Below, in pieces: positions 1 through 11,030 of a DNA stretch of 64,000 nt. Below the pieces are notes generated by a model that saw only the letters and a list, made by a program, of their open reading frames with translations, ran no database searches and was not told the origin of the DNA. Position 1 is the stretch's first letter, and the number at the start of each line of letters is the position of its first letter. The stretch comes from Antedon mediterranea (taxonomy: Eukaryota > Echinodermata > Crinoidea > Comatulida > Antedonidae). A program made the position numbers and the translations under genes. Location: assembly GCF_964355755.1 (NCBI RefSeq), contig NC_092678.1, forward strand, positions 12,002,922-12,066,921, written 5' to 3'.

Positions 1-2
1 TT

Positions 3-480
3 CAATTTAAAGGGTCTTCATCTAACTGGGTGGAGGTAACCAGTGGGGTACCTCAAGCCAGTGTACTCGGTCCCATTCTTTTTAACTTTTTTATTAACGA
101 TATTATTTGTTCATTTAAATGTAAAACTGCTATTTTTGATGATGATATTCTTATTTATAATGCAATTAACTCTCCTCAGGATTCTCTAAACCTTCAAGTT
201 GATCTGGACCGACTTGGTCTGTGGAGCCAAGCAAATCGCATGCCTTTCAATGTTATGAAGACGAATGTCCTGCATGTCACACGTTCGCGTAACAGACAGT
301 TGTCTAAATACCTTTTGTTTGACTCTCATATTAGTCCGGTGACATCTTTTAAATACCTTGGTGTTACTTTTAACTTAAAATTGACCTGGGATGACCATGT
401 CCATGTCATTGTTTCCAAAAACAATTCCTACTTTATCCTAAACAAATGGAAAACAGCATATTACAATAGGCATATGCAAG
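3..480 (+). pseudogene. LINE reverse transcriptase fragment, cut by window edge
   Basis: The frame is open from base 3 and reads into an RT palm/thumb segment. SGVPQASVLGPILF stands where LINE RTs have SGVPQGSVLGPxLF. FDDDILIY stands where the catalytic F/YADD box is expected, so the box has lost its Ala and the turn Gly upstream is also changed. FKYLGVTFN and LTWDDHV follow in the usual order. Similarity fades near base 480, where unrelated repeat sequence takes over although the frame stays open to 629. The fragment lacks the endonuclease (outside the window) and the C-terminal tail, so it is a dead, truncated non-LTR retrotransposon of the CR1/jockey-like group. Confidence 0.8.
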
Positions 481-689
481 CATATGCTGTTGTGGAGCCT
501 AAGGAATTAGATGAAGTAACTTCTATGAAACCTCAAGAATTAACCCTTTGCCAACCATTACATGTAACACAGTGCCATAGTGTGACAGACTGCTCATGGT
601 ATATTGTGGCTCCATTTAATGAAATATAAAATCTGCATTTTTCTAATAATCTAAATTTAAAACTATGAACAGGTATTTCAAATTTCAAA
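481..689. other. Dispersed-repeat-like spacer
   Basis: The frame stays open to 629, but it no longer looks like RT. The sequence is AT-rich and contains a clean non-coding stretch around 540-610 that resembles a dispersed element rather than a gene. No supported product. Confidence 0.3.
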
Positions 690-1247
690 TTCAAATATTC
701 TTTATTCATCCTCAATCATGAAAATATACAACAACAATATATGAGAACATAAAAAAGATGAAAAGGAAACACATAAAAACTCAAAAGAGCTTGATTAGTT
801 GTGTCCCCCTACGTCCCTAACTAGCCTAAAAAACTAAAACATAAATAATAAAAAAGCTAAACCCTGCAACAAGTATTATTTTTAAAATTATTTGTAAAAT
901 GTTAATAAATGTTCTTTAAACAATGATTTAAATATATATATTGATTTGGTACTTTGTAGTTCGTAATTCAAGTCATTCCACAATTTGGGGCCCTCACATG
1001 ACACAGTAAAACTAGTAGAAGTACGATTACGTTTTCTGAGTCTTGTATTATAATTATGGTAAGAACCATTTTTAATAAAGAGCGATGAAAAACGCACGTC
1101 CTGATTAGTAGTAACATTATACATGAAAAGCCCAATTTGGTACTTATTGATATCCGCAATTTTAAGAAGTTTAAATTTATAGAAACATTCAGTCATTGAA
1201 TCATTAAACTTTGACCATGTTATAGCTCGTAATGCCCTTTTCTGGAC
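690..1247 (-). pseudogene. LINE C-terminus plus 3' tail, 5'-truncated
   Basis: On the minus strand a frame runs from about 1247 to a stop at 888. It begins VQKRALRAITWS, the typical post-RT motif, and continues through YNTRLRKRNRTSTSF, GPKLWNDL and IFKSLFKEHLL, the conserved LINE C-terminal signature. Upstream the frame is broken and no RT is attached, so this is a 5'-truncated insertion. The region 887 to 690 is its 3' UTR and ends with an AATAAAG-like signal and an AT-rich tail. It lies head to head with the RT fragment at 3-480 and may belong to the same family; that link is inference. Confidence 0.8.
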
Positions 1248-1478
1248 TCATCTAGATAACTTGTCGTTCCGCTTGAGTGAGCATGTAAGGTCAAGGGTCA
1301 ATTTGGGATTATTGTTATGTTGTTAATGTTTAATTTCAGTAATTTACGGCTAAAGACAAGAAGTTGAAATAACGCTGGAATATGCTAGAATTATATGGAA
1401 AGAAATAAAAAACAAAGAGCCAGTAAATTAGTTGGTGCCGTTCATTTTAAACGTTCATTGAGTAGTTGCCGGTGAACT
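1248..1478. other. Non-coding spacer
   Basis: No open frame of note and no recognisable domain. It separates the LINE tail from the first large repeat copy, whose shared sequence starts at about 1479. Confidence 0.4.
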
Positions 1479-4240
1479 TACACAGCTAAACGCAGGCACA
1501 GTAGCATAGCAGGAGGTTTGGAGGTACCCTGTGAACTTATTTGTTGCACACCCAAAAAAAAAATTAATTGACCGTCTGAAGCAACTTGTTGAGGGTAGGT
1601 AGGCCTCATATAGGCTCTATTTATGATTTTTACATTTCACCCCCAACAAATGCCTCTTTTTAAAAAATGCAACGCTCCAGGGGAATTTATTAGGAAAAAT
1701 ATGGTATTGTATATTTTCTTTTTTTTGTTGCTAAATACAAGTTACCGAATATACAAATAAAACATTATAAAGTTCAGTTCTTGTGTGAATTTCTGTTATT
1801 TTCTATATTTAATATTTTATTTTGCCGGAAAAACACCAGGAATTATTGAAAAATCTAAAATGGCAGCTATTTTGAAAATAAAAAACTCCTTAACCTCCTT
1901 TTTTTTTTTCCAAACCCGGATGAGAAACATGTTTTATTTTTTACATGGCCTAACATAATAAATTGCATATTTTTATTTATTTTTCATAGAATATTTTAAT
2001 AGTTAACTCTACCAATACTGCAAACCAAAAACTTATCAATAAAATTTATTGAAAATCACACTATTCTCAAGGGTTTCCATTTTTGGGTAAATTGAATGCT
2101 GTGATTGGATTATTGAAAAATGATAAACAGTTTTGTATGTTTTATCCAGTTATCATGAGCGTATCATTTAAAGTTTTCTAGATACTAAGGATAAAGGGAA
2201 ACAAAAAAAAGGCCAGACATTCCTGCAGTGTGCCTGGATGTTGGGCTAAAAACCTGGCAAGGTATGACATGCATCTGCAAAGGAAGCATAAATTCCCTGT
2301 AAGTTAAAATTTTTTCAACTTTAGCAGAACTAGAAATAGTGTGTAGAGTAGTAATGTATTTCCAACTATTATAATTGTTTGTTTATTGTTTTTTTTAAAA
2401 ATATGTATGTTAATTACAAAAATCTATTTTTTTAGAGTTCGTAGACTATCACCACTCTGTATTACTTAGGTTCAAATTTCTTTTTTTTAGTGAATGTTAT
2501 TCATCTGTTGAACTTTTTAGTGAGGATGAGGTCAGTGGGAAATCAAGTGAAGAAAGTAACAAGACAACAGTGAAAATGAACAGGGCAGTGAAGAAGAAGA
2601 TGCATGGAAATAGGGCAGTGAAGAAGAAGATGCATGGAAAGAGGACAGTGAAGAAGATGATGCATGGAAAGAGGGCAGTGAAGTATAGGACAGTTACACA
2701 GAGGGTAAAAATAAACTAGGACAAAAAGAAGAAAACGGCCTAAAAAACAGGTATATAATTCTTTTGCATTCCTTTTGTTTTTAACTTTTAAAAATGTTGC
2801 TTATTTTGTGCTTTAATTCTTGAATAGTCTTGCCCTTTATGCGGAAAGAAAACTCAGGACACATCCAGACATAAACAAGTTCATAAAAGAGTGAGTGACG
2901 TTTGGCATTTTTGTCAGCAATTAAAAAAAAGTAAGACAAACTAATTTTATGTAAAACATAACCACCCTGTAAATAATTTGTTTGTAAGTGAGATTATGTT
3001 CACCAACCTGTAGAATATAAAGCCATCTAATAATGAGGACATACAGACATTAGCTTGATTTATCTAACAAACTACTTTTGTAAATTATTTACACAACATG
3101 GTAATTTATTTATAATTATAGAAAGAGAGAAGCTAACCCAACTAAAAACAATTTGCAAATATTATGAGACTGGATAAGCACCTAAAAAAGGTGTATTGTT
3201 TTGTAATTTTTTTTTAATACAAAAAAATGTGCTAATTGGAGTTCTTCTTGTGAGAAAGGATAGCACATAAGTTTTAACAGAATTTTTTTCCCCACTTAAT
3301 AGTTTTGGTAGCAATAACTTATAATTAACAAATTAAATAATTCTGAATATTAAAAAAATGTATATTTTTATTTTAGATGTCAAATGAGAAGGAGGGTACT
3401 GTCACCTAGACTACCCTAGTAGTACTGCTTTCTGAAATTTTAAACTGGAATTAAATTAGTTTTCCTACTAAAATGTAATCATTTAGTGTTAGACATTTAA
3501 TATGCATTTTATCATTGAACATTTGAGCTTTCACAACAAATATCTTTTTTTATTTTGTAATTTAGACTGGCAGTAAGGAATATAAGAAATATTCCAATTA
3601 CGACAAGGAAAAAACACCAGATGAAGGTATGAGTTCAAACTTAAAATAAGATTGTACTTGTAGTTACTGTAAACAAATTGGCTTGCATAAAATGATTTTA
3701 GCACAGCCAGCCTTCTGCTTTATTAATCTGTCCATTTTACACTATAGTTTTTTCAAAAAAGGTAGGATTTTCATAATTATGGTTTTATTAGAAATGGACC
3801 CATTTACCATTTTTTACTTACAACGAGGAATTATATTACAAGTGCCCTTGTGTACCTGGAGTTCTGCTCCTTTGAGAAACCAGATATAAACATAAATAAA
3901 ATATCAAGAAGCGAAAAAATGCTAAAGATTTTGGCAAAGTCTTTAGCAAAGGGCATATCACACCAACGCGGAAAGAAAGAAAGCTGCCATAAACAGTACA
4001 TTACGTATTACTGTATATTCATTTTGTTACACATTTGTGATTATATTTTTGATTTGATTTGTTTTTGTTACTATTTTGAATTATTTACTGAAAAACTAGA
4101 CACGCAAAAAAAAGTTATCTTTTTATGATAAGTATGCAGCAGGAAACTGCATACCTATCAAGAGCAGAGCCGGTCCTCAAGGCCTTCAAAGGTACGCTAC
4201 TTTAAGAAACATTTTATTATTGTAATTGTAATTTTGTCAT
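1479..4240 (+). pseudogene. Zinc-finger/tyrosine-recombinase-like pseudogene, copy A
   Basis: First of four copies of one multi-exon unit. Exons visible: 2209-2298 encodes a C2H2 finger (HSCSVPGCW..YDMHLQRKH) ending at a GTAAGT donor. 2828-2890 encodes a second finger (CPLCGKKTQDTSRHKQVH) ending at GTGAGT. 3122-3190 ends RLDKHLKK. 3566-3626 reads LAVRNIRNIPITTRKKHQMK with a GTATGAG donor. The next two exons are fused by a deletion around 3830, joining MDPFT directly to the ACAAGTGCCC exon. A final piece lies at 4128-4192. The two fingers would bind DNA. The downstream exons match the core-binding region of recombinase-like proteins better seen in copy B. Frame breaks and the deletion make this copy non-functional. 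Confidence 0.65.
2583..2690 (+). repeat. 30-bp minisatellite in copy A
   Basis: About 3.5 tandem units of 30 bp starting GGGCAGTGAAGAAGAAGATG. One frame reads an acidic GSEEEDAWK-like decapeptide, another a basic RAVKKKMHGK-like one. The same array, with an extra unit, is in copies B (5438-5570) and C (15315-15445). Confidence 0.8.
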
Positions 4241-5437
4241 TTAAACATGGTTTCTGATGCCAGAAAAAGGTGAATACTTCATTCATTATGAACAATTTTT
4301 TTCATGTTGTTAACAGCTAAATTATAAATAACATATTGTTAAGTATAAACAAGAGCAATCCAAGATTTTTTATTTTTTTTTTAAACATAAAGACGAAGTA
4401 AAAGTAAAAATTACAGCTAAATGCAGGCACAGTAGCATAGCAGGGGGTTTGGAGGTACCCTGTGAACTTATTTGTTGCACACCCAAAAAAACATTAATTG
4501 ACCGTCTGAAGCAACTTGTTTAGGGTAGGTAGGCCTCATATAGGCTCTATTTATGATTTTTACATTTCACCCCCAACAAATGCCTCTTTTAAAAAAATGC
4601 AACGCTCCAGGGGAATTTATTAGGAACAATACGGTACTGTATATTTTCTTTTTTTTTTGCTAAATACAAGTTACCGAATATACAAATAAAACATCATAAA
4701 GTTCAGTTCTTGTGTGAATTTCTGTTATTTTCTATATTTAATATTTTATTTTGCCGGAAAAACACCAGAAATTATTGAAAAATCTAAAATGCCAGCTATT
4801 TTGAAAATAAAAAACTCCTTAACCTCCTTTTTGTTTTATTTTTTACATGGCCTAACATAATAAATTGCATATTTTTATTTATTTTTCATAGAATATTTTA
4901 CTAGTTAACTCTATCAATACTGCAAACCGAAAATTTTTGGGTAAATTGAATGCTGTGATTGGATTATTGAAAAATGATATAACAGTTTTGTATGTTTTAT
5001 CCAGTTATCATGAGCGTATCATTTAAAGTTTTCTAGATACTAAGGATAAAGGGAAACAAAAAAAAGGCCAGACATTCCTGCAGTGTGCCTGGATGTTGGG
5101 CTAAAAACCTGGCAAGGTATGACATGCATCTGCAAAGGAAGCATAAATTCCCTGTAAGTTAAAATTCTTTCAACTTTAGCAGAACTAGAAATAGTGTGTA
5201 GAGTAGTAATGTATTTCCAACTATTATAATTGTTTGTTTATTGTTTTTTTTAAAAATATATATGTTAATTACAAAAATCTATTTTTTTAGAGTTCGTAGA
5301 CTATCACCACTCTGTATTACTTAGGTTCAAATTTCTTTTTTTTAGTGAATGTTATTCATCTGTTGAACTTTTTAGTGAGGATGAGGTCAGTGGGAAATCA
5401 AGTGAAGAAAGTAACAAGACAACAGTGAAAATGAACA

Positions 5438-5570
5438 GGGCAGTGACAAAGAAGATGCATGGAAAAAGGGCAGTGAAGAAGAAGATGCATGGAAATAGGG
5501 CAGTGAAGAAGAAGATGCATGGAAAGAGGACAGTGAAGAAGATGATGCATGGAAAGAGGGCAGTGAAGTA
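5438..5570 (+). repeat. 30-bp minisatellite in copy B
   Basis: Four to five units of the same 30-bp acidic/basic coding minisatellite seen in copy A; the first unit differs (GTGACAAAGAAGATG). Confidence 0.8.
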
Positions 5571-7346
5571 TAGGACAGTTACACAGAGGGTAAAAATAAA
5601 CTAGGACAAAAAGAAGAAAATGGCCTAAAAAACAGGTATATAATTCTTTTGCATTCCTTTTGTTTTTAACTTTTAAAAATGTTGCTTATTTTGTGTTTTA
5701 ATAGTCTTGCCCTTTATGCGGAAAGAAAACTCTTGACACATCCAGACATAAACAAGTTCATAAAAGAGTGAGTGACGTTTGGCATTTTTGTCAGCAATTA
5801 AAAAAAAGTAAGACAAACTAATTTTATGTAAAACATAACCACCCTGTAAATAATTTGTTTGTAAGTGAGATATGTTCGCCATCTAATAATGAGGACATAC
5901 AGACATTAGCTTGATTTATCTAACATTTAACAAACTACTTTTGTAAATTATTTACACAACATGGTAATTTATTTATAATTATAGAAAGAGAGAAGCTAAC
6001 CCAACTAAAAACAATTTGCAAATATTATGAGACTGGATAAGCACCTAAAAAAGGTATATTGTTTTGAGGTAATTTTTTTTTAATACAAAAAAATGTGCTA
6101 ATTGGAGTTCTTCTTGTGAGAAAGGATAGCACATAAGTTTTAACAGAATTTTTTTCCCCACTTAATAGTTTTGGTAGCAATAACTTATAATTAACAAATT
6201 TAATAATTCTGAATATTAAAAAAATGTATATTTTTATTTTAGATGTCAAATGAGAAGGAGGGTACTGTCACCTAGACTACTCTAGTAGTACTGCTTTCTG
6301 AAATTTTCAACTGGAATTAAATTACTAAAATGTAATCATTTAGTGTTAGACATTTAATATGCATTTTATCATTGAACATATTTGAGCTTTCACAACAAAT
6401 ATCTTTTTTTATTTTGTAATTGAGACTGGCAGTAAGGAATATAAGAAATATTCCAATTACGACAAGGAAAAAACACCAGATGAAGGTATGAGTTAAAACT
6501 TAAAATAAGATTGTACTTGTAGTTACTGTAAACAAATTGGCTTGCATAAAATGATTTTAGCACAGCCAGCCTTCTGCTTTATTAATCTGTCCATTTTACA
6601 ATGTAGTTTTTTCAAAAAAGGTAGGATTTTCATAATTATGGTTTTATTAGAAATGGACCCATTTACCAGTTTTTTATTCACAAGAAATTATTCAAGCAAA
6701 CAAGCTCATCAGGCTGTGACAGAGATGAACAAATTGTGTAATGGCGATTACAACAATTTATTTGATGCAAGTTGGCTCAGAAAGGTTTTTTTTTTTAAAT
6801 TATTTTATAAGTGTTAAAAGTCTTTAATATTTAAAATACACTATAGAACAAGATTTTCTTATGATACTACGTACCTGTAGTGTTATGTTAAAAAAAAACC
6901 AATATTATTATTAACCATTCATTATGTAAATGTCTATTCATGTTCTGCAAATGTCAAATATTTTAAAACAAAGTTAGCTAATGATTTCTTCTTTTATTTT
7001 TCAACAGAGGAAAGTGAATGAATTATCAGTTGGAAAAACGCCTAGTACGATAAGGTACTACAAGTGCCCTTGTGTACCTGGAGTTCTGCTCCTTTAAGAA
7101 ACCAGATATAAACATAAATAAAATATCAAGAAGCGAAAAATTTTTAAGGATTTTGGCAAAGTCTTTAGCAAAGGGCATTTCACACCAACGTGAAAGGAAG
7201 AAAGCTGCCATAAACAGTACATTATATTCATTTTGTTAAATATTGTGATTACATTTTTGATTTGATTTGTTTTTGTTACTATTTTGAATTATTTACTGAA
7301 AAACTAGACACGCAAAAAAAAGTTATCTTTTTATGATTTCTTATAG

Positions 7347-7707
7347 CCGAAATGATAAGTATGCAGCAGGAAACTGCATACTTATCAAGAGCAGAGCCGG
7401 TCCTCAAGGCCTTAAAAGGTACGGTACTTTAAGAAAATTTTATTATTGTAATTGTCATTTTGTCATTTTTAATCTGCAGCTTTAAAATTGTCTGGTGGTA
7501 ATGTACAGTAAAGTTTGTTACTAATATAATTATAACTTTTTATTTACAGGAAAAAATAGACTTACCGAAAACGAACGGACATTTTTAAGATCGCACATAA
7601 TTTCGATAATTAGCATCCGAAACGCATGCCGTGCTGGCGTCATAACAAATGTAACGAAAGAAGAATTTGATGATTCAACCGACGTTGAAAACAAAAAGGT
7701 TGTATCA
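7347..7707 (+). pseudogene. Two recombinase-like exons with the box I arginine
   Basis: Exon 7347-7418 (AG acceptor, AAAAG|GTACGG donor) reads EMISMQQETAYLSRAEPVLKALK. After an intron of about 130 bp, exon 7550-7707 (TTTACAG acceptor, TATCA|GTAAGT donor) reads ..LTENERTFLRSHII..NACRAGVITNVTKEEF..., open throughout. NACRAGV followed by NVTKEEF resembles the first catalytic block of tyrosine recombinases (Arg-x-Gly after a helix, then a T-x-x-E-F segment). The remaining HxxR and Tyr blocks are not in the window. Only copy B has this second exon; copies A and D stop short and C ends near 17130. Assignment is by motif only. Confidence 0.6.
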
Positions 7708-7740
7708 GTAAGTCGATAAAAAAAGAAACAATAAAGTTTC

Positions 7741-8560
7741 ACCAGATGAAGGTATGAGTTAAAACTTAAAATAAGATTGTACTTGTAGTTACTGTAAACA
7801 AATTGGCTTGCATAAAATGATTTTAGTACAGCTAGCCTTCTGCTTTATTAATCTGTCAAAAAAGTTAGCATTTTCATAATTATGATTTTATTAGAAATGG
7901 ACCCATTTACCAGTTTTTTACTTACAACGAGGAATTATTTTAGCAAACATGCTAATAAGGATGCGACCGAAATGAACAAATTGTGTAATGGCGACTATAA
8001 CAATTTATTTGATGCAAGTTTGCTGAGAAAGTTAGTTTTTTATAAATTATTCTATAAGTGTTAAAAATCTTCAATATTTAAAATACACTACTGTATAGAA
8101 CAAGATTTTCTGATCATCTTTTCCACTACCTGTTATGTCTTTAAAAAATCAATATTAACCATTCATTATGTAAATGTCTATTCATGTTATGCAAATGTCA
8201 AATATTTTAAAACAAAGTTAGTTTTGTTTCTTTTATTTTTAAACATAGGGAAGTGAATGAATTATCAGTTGGCAAAACGCCTAGTACAATAAGGTACTAC
8301 AAGTGCCCTTGTGTACCTGGAGTTCTGCTCCTTTGAAAAACCTGATATAAATATCAACAAAATTTCAAGAAGCGAAAAAATGCTAAAAATTTTGGCAAAG
8401 TCTTTAGCAAAGGGCATATCACACCAACGTGAAAGGAAGAAAGCTGCCATAAAACAGTACATTATATTCATTTTGTTACACATTGTGATTACATTTTTAT
8501 TTTATTTGTTATTATTTTGAATTATTTACTAAAAAACAAGCCACGCAAAAAAAAAAGGTA
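7741..8560 (+). pseudogene. Zinc-finger/recombinase-like unit, partial copy D
   Basis: Begins abruptly at CACCAGATGAAGGTATGAG, the 3' edge of the LAVRN exon, so only the second half of the unit was duplicated. Exon 7895-8030 reads MDPFTSFLLTTRNYFSKHAN..MNKLCNGDYNNLFDASLLRK up to a GTTAGT donor. The next exon, from 8250, reads VNELSVGKTPSTIRYY, then continues one base out of frame as SALVYLEFCSFEKPDINI..MLKILAKSLAKGISHQRERKK. This is the longest readable version of the core-binding exon. The same one-base discontinuity is present in copy B. No fingers and no Arg-box exon. Confidence 0.6.
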
Positions 8561-8562
8561 AC

Positions 8563-8700
8563 AGATTTTCTGTGTTTATTACAGGCATGATCTTTAAAAT
8601 CTCACAAATACGGTATATCTGTAAATTTACTGATTTTCTGTATTCATTACAGGAATGATCTTTAAAATCTCACAAATATATCTGTAAATTTACAGATTGT
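8563..8700. repeat. Two-copy tandem repeat of about 68 bp
   Basis: The segment GATTTTCTGT..TCTGTAAATTTAC occurs twice in a row (8563-8631, 8632-8697). Variants of CTGTAAATTTAC recur to about 8790. Non-coding. Confidence 0.7.
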
Positions 8701-9011
8701 CTGTATTGTTTATAAACATCAGTCTGTAAATTTACATAAATGTCTTTAATTAAACACATAGATATCTGTAAAACTTGTCAGTAAAGTCAACTGTAATTTT
8801 AAAGAAACTTTTTTAAAAATCTACAGAAACGTCTGTACCTACAGTTTCTGGCATCTCTGCTTCACATACTTTTTATGTAAAATTACTGGAATTTTTTCAG
8901 TGTAGCTTGATTCTTTAGTAGGGCACATTGTTATGTACTATACAAAATAAACTGAATTGCAAATATTTTTTATACAATATAAAACAAATAAATGTTTGTT
9001 TTCATTTTTAG
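8701..9011. other. Non-coding; shared with 20.5 kb
   Basis: No ORF. The part from about 8825 to 8990 is duplicated at 20530-20690, just ahead of the degenerate DUF4806 exon there, so it is upstream or intronic sequence of the DUF4806 unit. Confidence 0.6.
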
Positions 9012-9555
9012 GAAGAAATCTTTTATTGACGGTAAAATTGGACACATGATCAACTTACAAAAGGAAAGCCTGTCGCTTCTAAGATTGATGCTGGCATCGA
9101 AAAATACAGCCGATGATGAAATGATTGATAGTCCATTAAAATCAAAAGATGAAATGGATGCTATGGACATTAGACTGACATATCAGTCTTTCCAACGACA
9201 CATGGTAATTTAAACATGGAACAGTAGTATGCAATACTAATCCTGTTTCTTTTTTATATGCGTTAATATTTTGTGTTACATAATTCATTTATTATTATGT
9301 GATGTACTTGAGACTTGTTTGTACTGTTCTTTAGTGTTCCTTTACAATTTCATTTTGTATACAGCATTAATAATCTTTATTTATACTCCAAAAAGGTAAA
9401 CTATTTAAGCGCTTTGACAGGACACAGGGCAGGTGATACTGTTCGCCACATTATGAGGAAGGTGGCCACCAACAGGGTGCTGTCACTTTACAGTTACAAG
9501 GGCCAAAAAGGCAAAGCTGCATTTTGGAAGGCGCAGTTGTGCAGTGCAATAATAA
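9012..9555 (+). pseudogene. DUF4806 domain gene fragment, two exons
   Basis: Exon 9012-9204 (TTTTTAG acceptor, ATG|GTAATT donor) reads KKSFIDGKIGHMINLQKESL..DEMDAMDIRLTYQSFQRHM. Exon 9396-9555 continues in phase as VNYLSALTGHRAGDTVRHIM..YSYKGQKGKAAFWKAQLC. The second exon has the DUF4806 hallmarks: a GG/GH turn, a DxVRxIM/L helix, then YSxKGxKGKxAF. DUF4806 is a short domain of unknown function common in expanded invertebrate families. The N-terminal coiled-coil exons and the C-terminal VRRNP block are absent here, and the acceptor at 9395 has a poor pyrimidine tract. It may be a fragment or part of a larger gene. Confidence 0.65.
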
Positions 9556-9734
9556 GTATAGTATTAGCCTATTAAATAGGCTTAGTCAATTTTGATTACT
9601 AGTCTTGTTGAAATTTCATAGCAGTTTTTATGGTTGTACTATTTTGTGACATGCTCTGGCAAAGTGAAACATACGGTAAGTCGAAAATTTCAGATTTGTA
9701 TTTTATCTGGTAGGAAATGTATAATCCTTTACAA
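9556..9734. other. Non-coding spacer
   Basis: AT-rich, no recognisable features. Confidence 0.3.
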
Positions 9735-9935
9735 TGATACCAAACTTAATATTTAACATGAAGAGAATGCCACCAGTAAAAGTGAAAGGGAAATGCTATC
9801 TTTTTTTTTAAGACAAAAAATTCTCAAAAGGGATGTACCATATTGAGTAGTAGGGTGAGGAAGAAAGTTATGATGAGGATGCCGAAAGTTACAATATTTC
9901 TATGTTTTCATTGGCAATTGATTTAACACAGGGCC
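9735..9935 (+). repeat. Dispersed duplicate, copy 1 (partner at 19681-19880)
   Basis: The about 190 bp segment starting CCAAACTTAATATTTAACATG recurs in the same orientation at 19681 with few differences. One frame reads EEESYDEDAESYNISMF, an acidic stretch, but no family is recognised. Both copies lie near DUF4806 remnants, so they probably moved as part of the same segmental duplication. Confidence 0.75.
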
Positions 9936-10423
9936 TAACACAATAAGAAGTACTGTATATAATTATGTTTCCGGTATCTTTTGGGAGGAGGATAAAGTTT
10001 TTAAATCATTTATTTCTAATTTATCTTGATGTATAGTGTAGATACATGATCTGATTTTGTTCATTTAAACTTTGTTGAATTCCATTTTTTAAAAAGAATT
10101 ATTAATTCCAATTGGTTTTTTTTCCATCAGGTCAACTGTTTTTTCCCATCAGGTCAACTGGTTTTTTCAAGCACAACTCAGTATGAACAAATCTTGTTGT
10201 TTTATAAAAAAGGTAGGCCTGGCTTGATGTATAATTTCTAAGTATTATCACTCTAGTAGGCTTACAGTAGCTAGCCTAGAGTATAGTGCTAGGCCTAACT
10301 ATTGCAAATAGGGGCATAGACTCTAGACCCATTATTGCATTGCCGCTTGCAATCTAGGCCTAGTGTAGTGCCATGCGATTGGCTAGTGGTTACGTCATCT
10401 ATACGTCACAGCCAATCGGGTGT
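9936..10423. other. Non-coding spacer with short direct repeat
   Basis: No gene seen. The motif CATCAGGTCAACTG occurs twice at about 10127-10160. Several AGGCCTA words. Confidence 0.3.
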
Positions 10424-10520
10424 CTAGAAAACTCAGACCTACAAAACTCAGATCTCAGATACTGTATATCTGAGTTTTCTAGATCTAGAAAACTAAGATA
10501 TCAATATCTGAGTTTTCTAG
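10424..10520. repeat. Hairpin cluster of CTAGAAAACTCAG
   Basis: CTAGAAAACTCAGA (10424) is followed by its complement TCTGAGTTTTCTAG (ending 10482). The same word then forms an almost perfect hairpin at 10485-10520, with arms of about 17 nt, one mismatch and a 2-nt loop. Possibly the folded-back remnant of a MITE. Confidence 0.7.
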
Positions 10521-10868
10521 TTCCAGAATGGGACTAGAAATCTTAGATCATCAAATGATTGGTTGGTTGGTTGGCATTTGGATCATTCCATTATTAATCA
10601 GAAGGTAGGTCATTTGAAAATACAGTGCACGTTACCGTTAAAATGTAGGCTTAAAACTTGCTTCAACCACAATTACCTTAACTCCCATTAACTCGAACTC
10701 CACAGAATAGAAAAGATTTAACAGAAAGAACATTAATGTCTCCTATTTCACGTCCTAGTACAAGTAGTACTCCTAACAAAGGTATTATTTCATTTATTTA
10801 GGGATGATTTATTTAAAACATTCATTTTTTTTTTAAAGTCTGACGATATGTTCATTCGAATGTTTTTA

Positions 10869-11030
10869 AACATGGTACTCAGGAGCGGAGGGTGCGGACT
10901 CACTCCCCCAAAAAGACAAAAAGGTGTGCCTGTGCCTAGCACGGCTCACACGACGACAAAGGCCATTTCCGGTCCACTTAACAATTTTAGCACCCCCTCA
11001 AATTGGAACCACTCTACGCCCCTGGTACTA
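10869..11030 (-). repeat. Dispersed element inside the DUF4806 intron
   Basis: Read on the minus strand it begins CCAGGGGCGTAGAGTGG and is GC-rich against an AT-rich background. That is the look of the many short invertebrate repeats starting CCAGGGGCGTAG. The open frame on the plus strand is incidental. Confidence 0.5.

Larger units (their letters stand above)
4241..7740 (+). pseudogene. Zinc-finger/tyrosine-recombinase-like pseudogene, copy B (most complete)
   Basis: Second copy, directly after A. Exons: 5064-5153 (C2H2 finger 1), 5705-5767 (finger 2, CPLCGKKTLDTSRHKQVH), 5985-6053 (RLDKHLKK), 6425-6485 (LAVRNIRNIPITTRK), 6651-6784 (MDPFTSF..MNKLCNGDYNNLFDA), 7008-7216 (VNELSVGKTPSTIR, then SALVYLEFC.. 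after a one-base shift), 7347-7418 (EMISMQQETAYLSRAEP) and 7550-7707 (catalytic-domain start). All have plausible AG/GT borders. The order, DNA-binding fingers, helical core-binding region, then an Arg-box exon, matches metazoan Crypton-type or integrase-like tyrosine recombinase proteins; family assignment is inference. Exons for the later catalytic residues are absent. In-frame TAA codons in 5985-6053 and the frameshift near 7062 argue against function. Confidence 0.65.

Noticed and set aside
5673-6249. Minus-strand ORFs in copy B
   Set aside because: Shadows of introns and exons of the plus-strand unit; the same regions in A and C do not keep them open.
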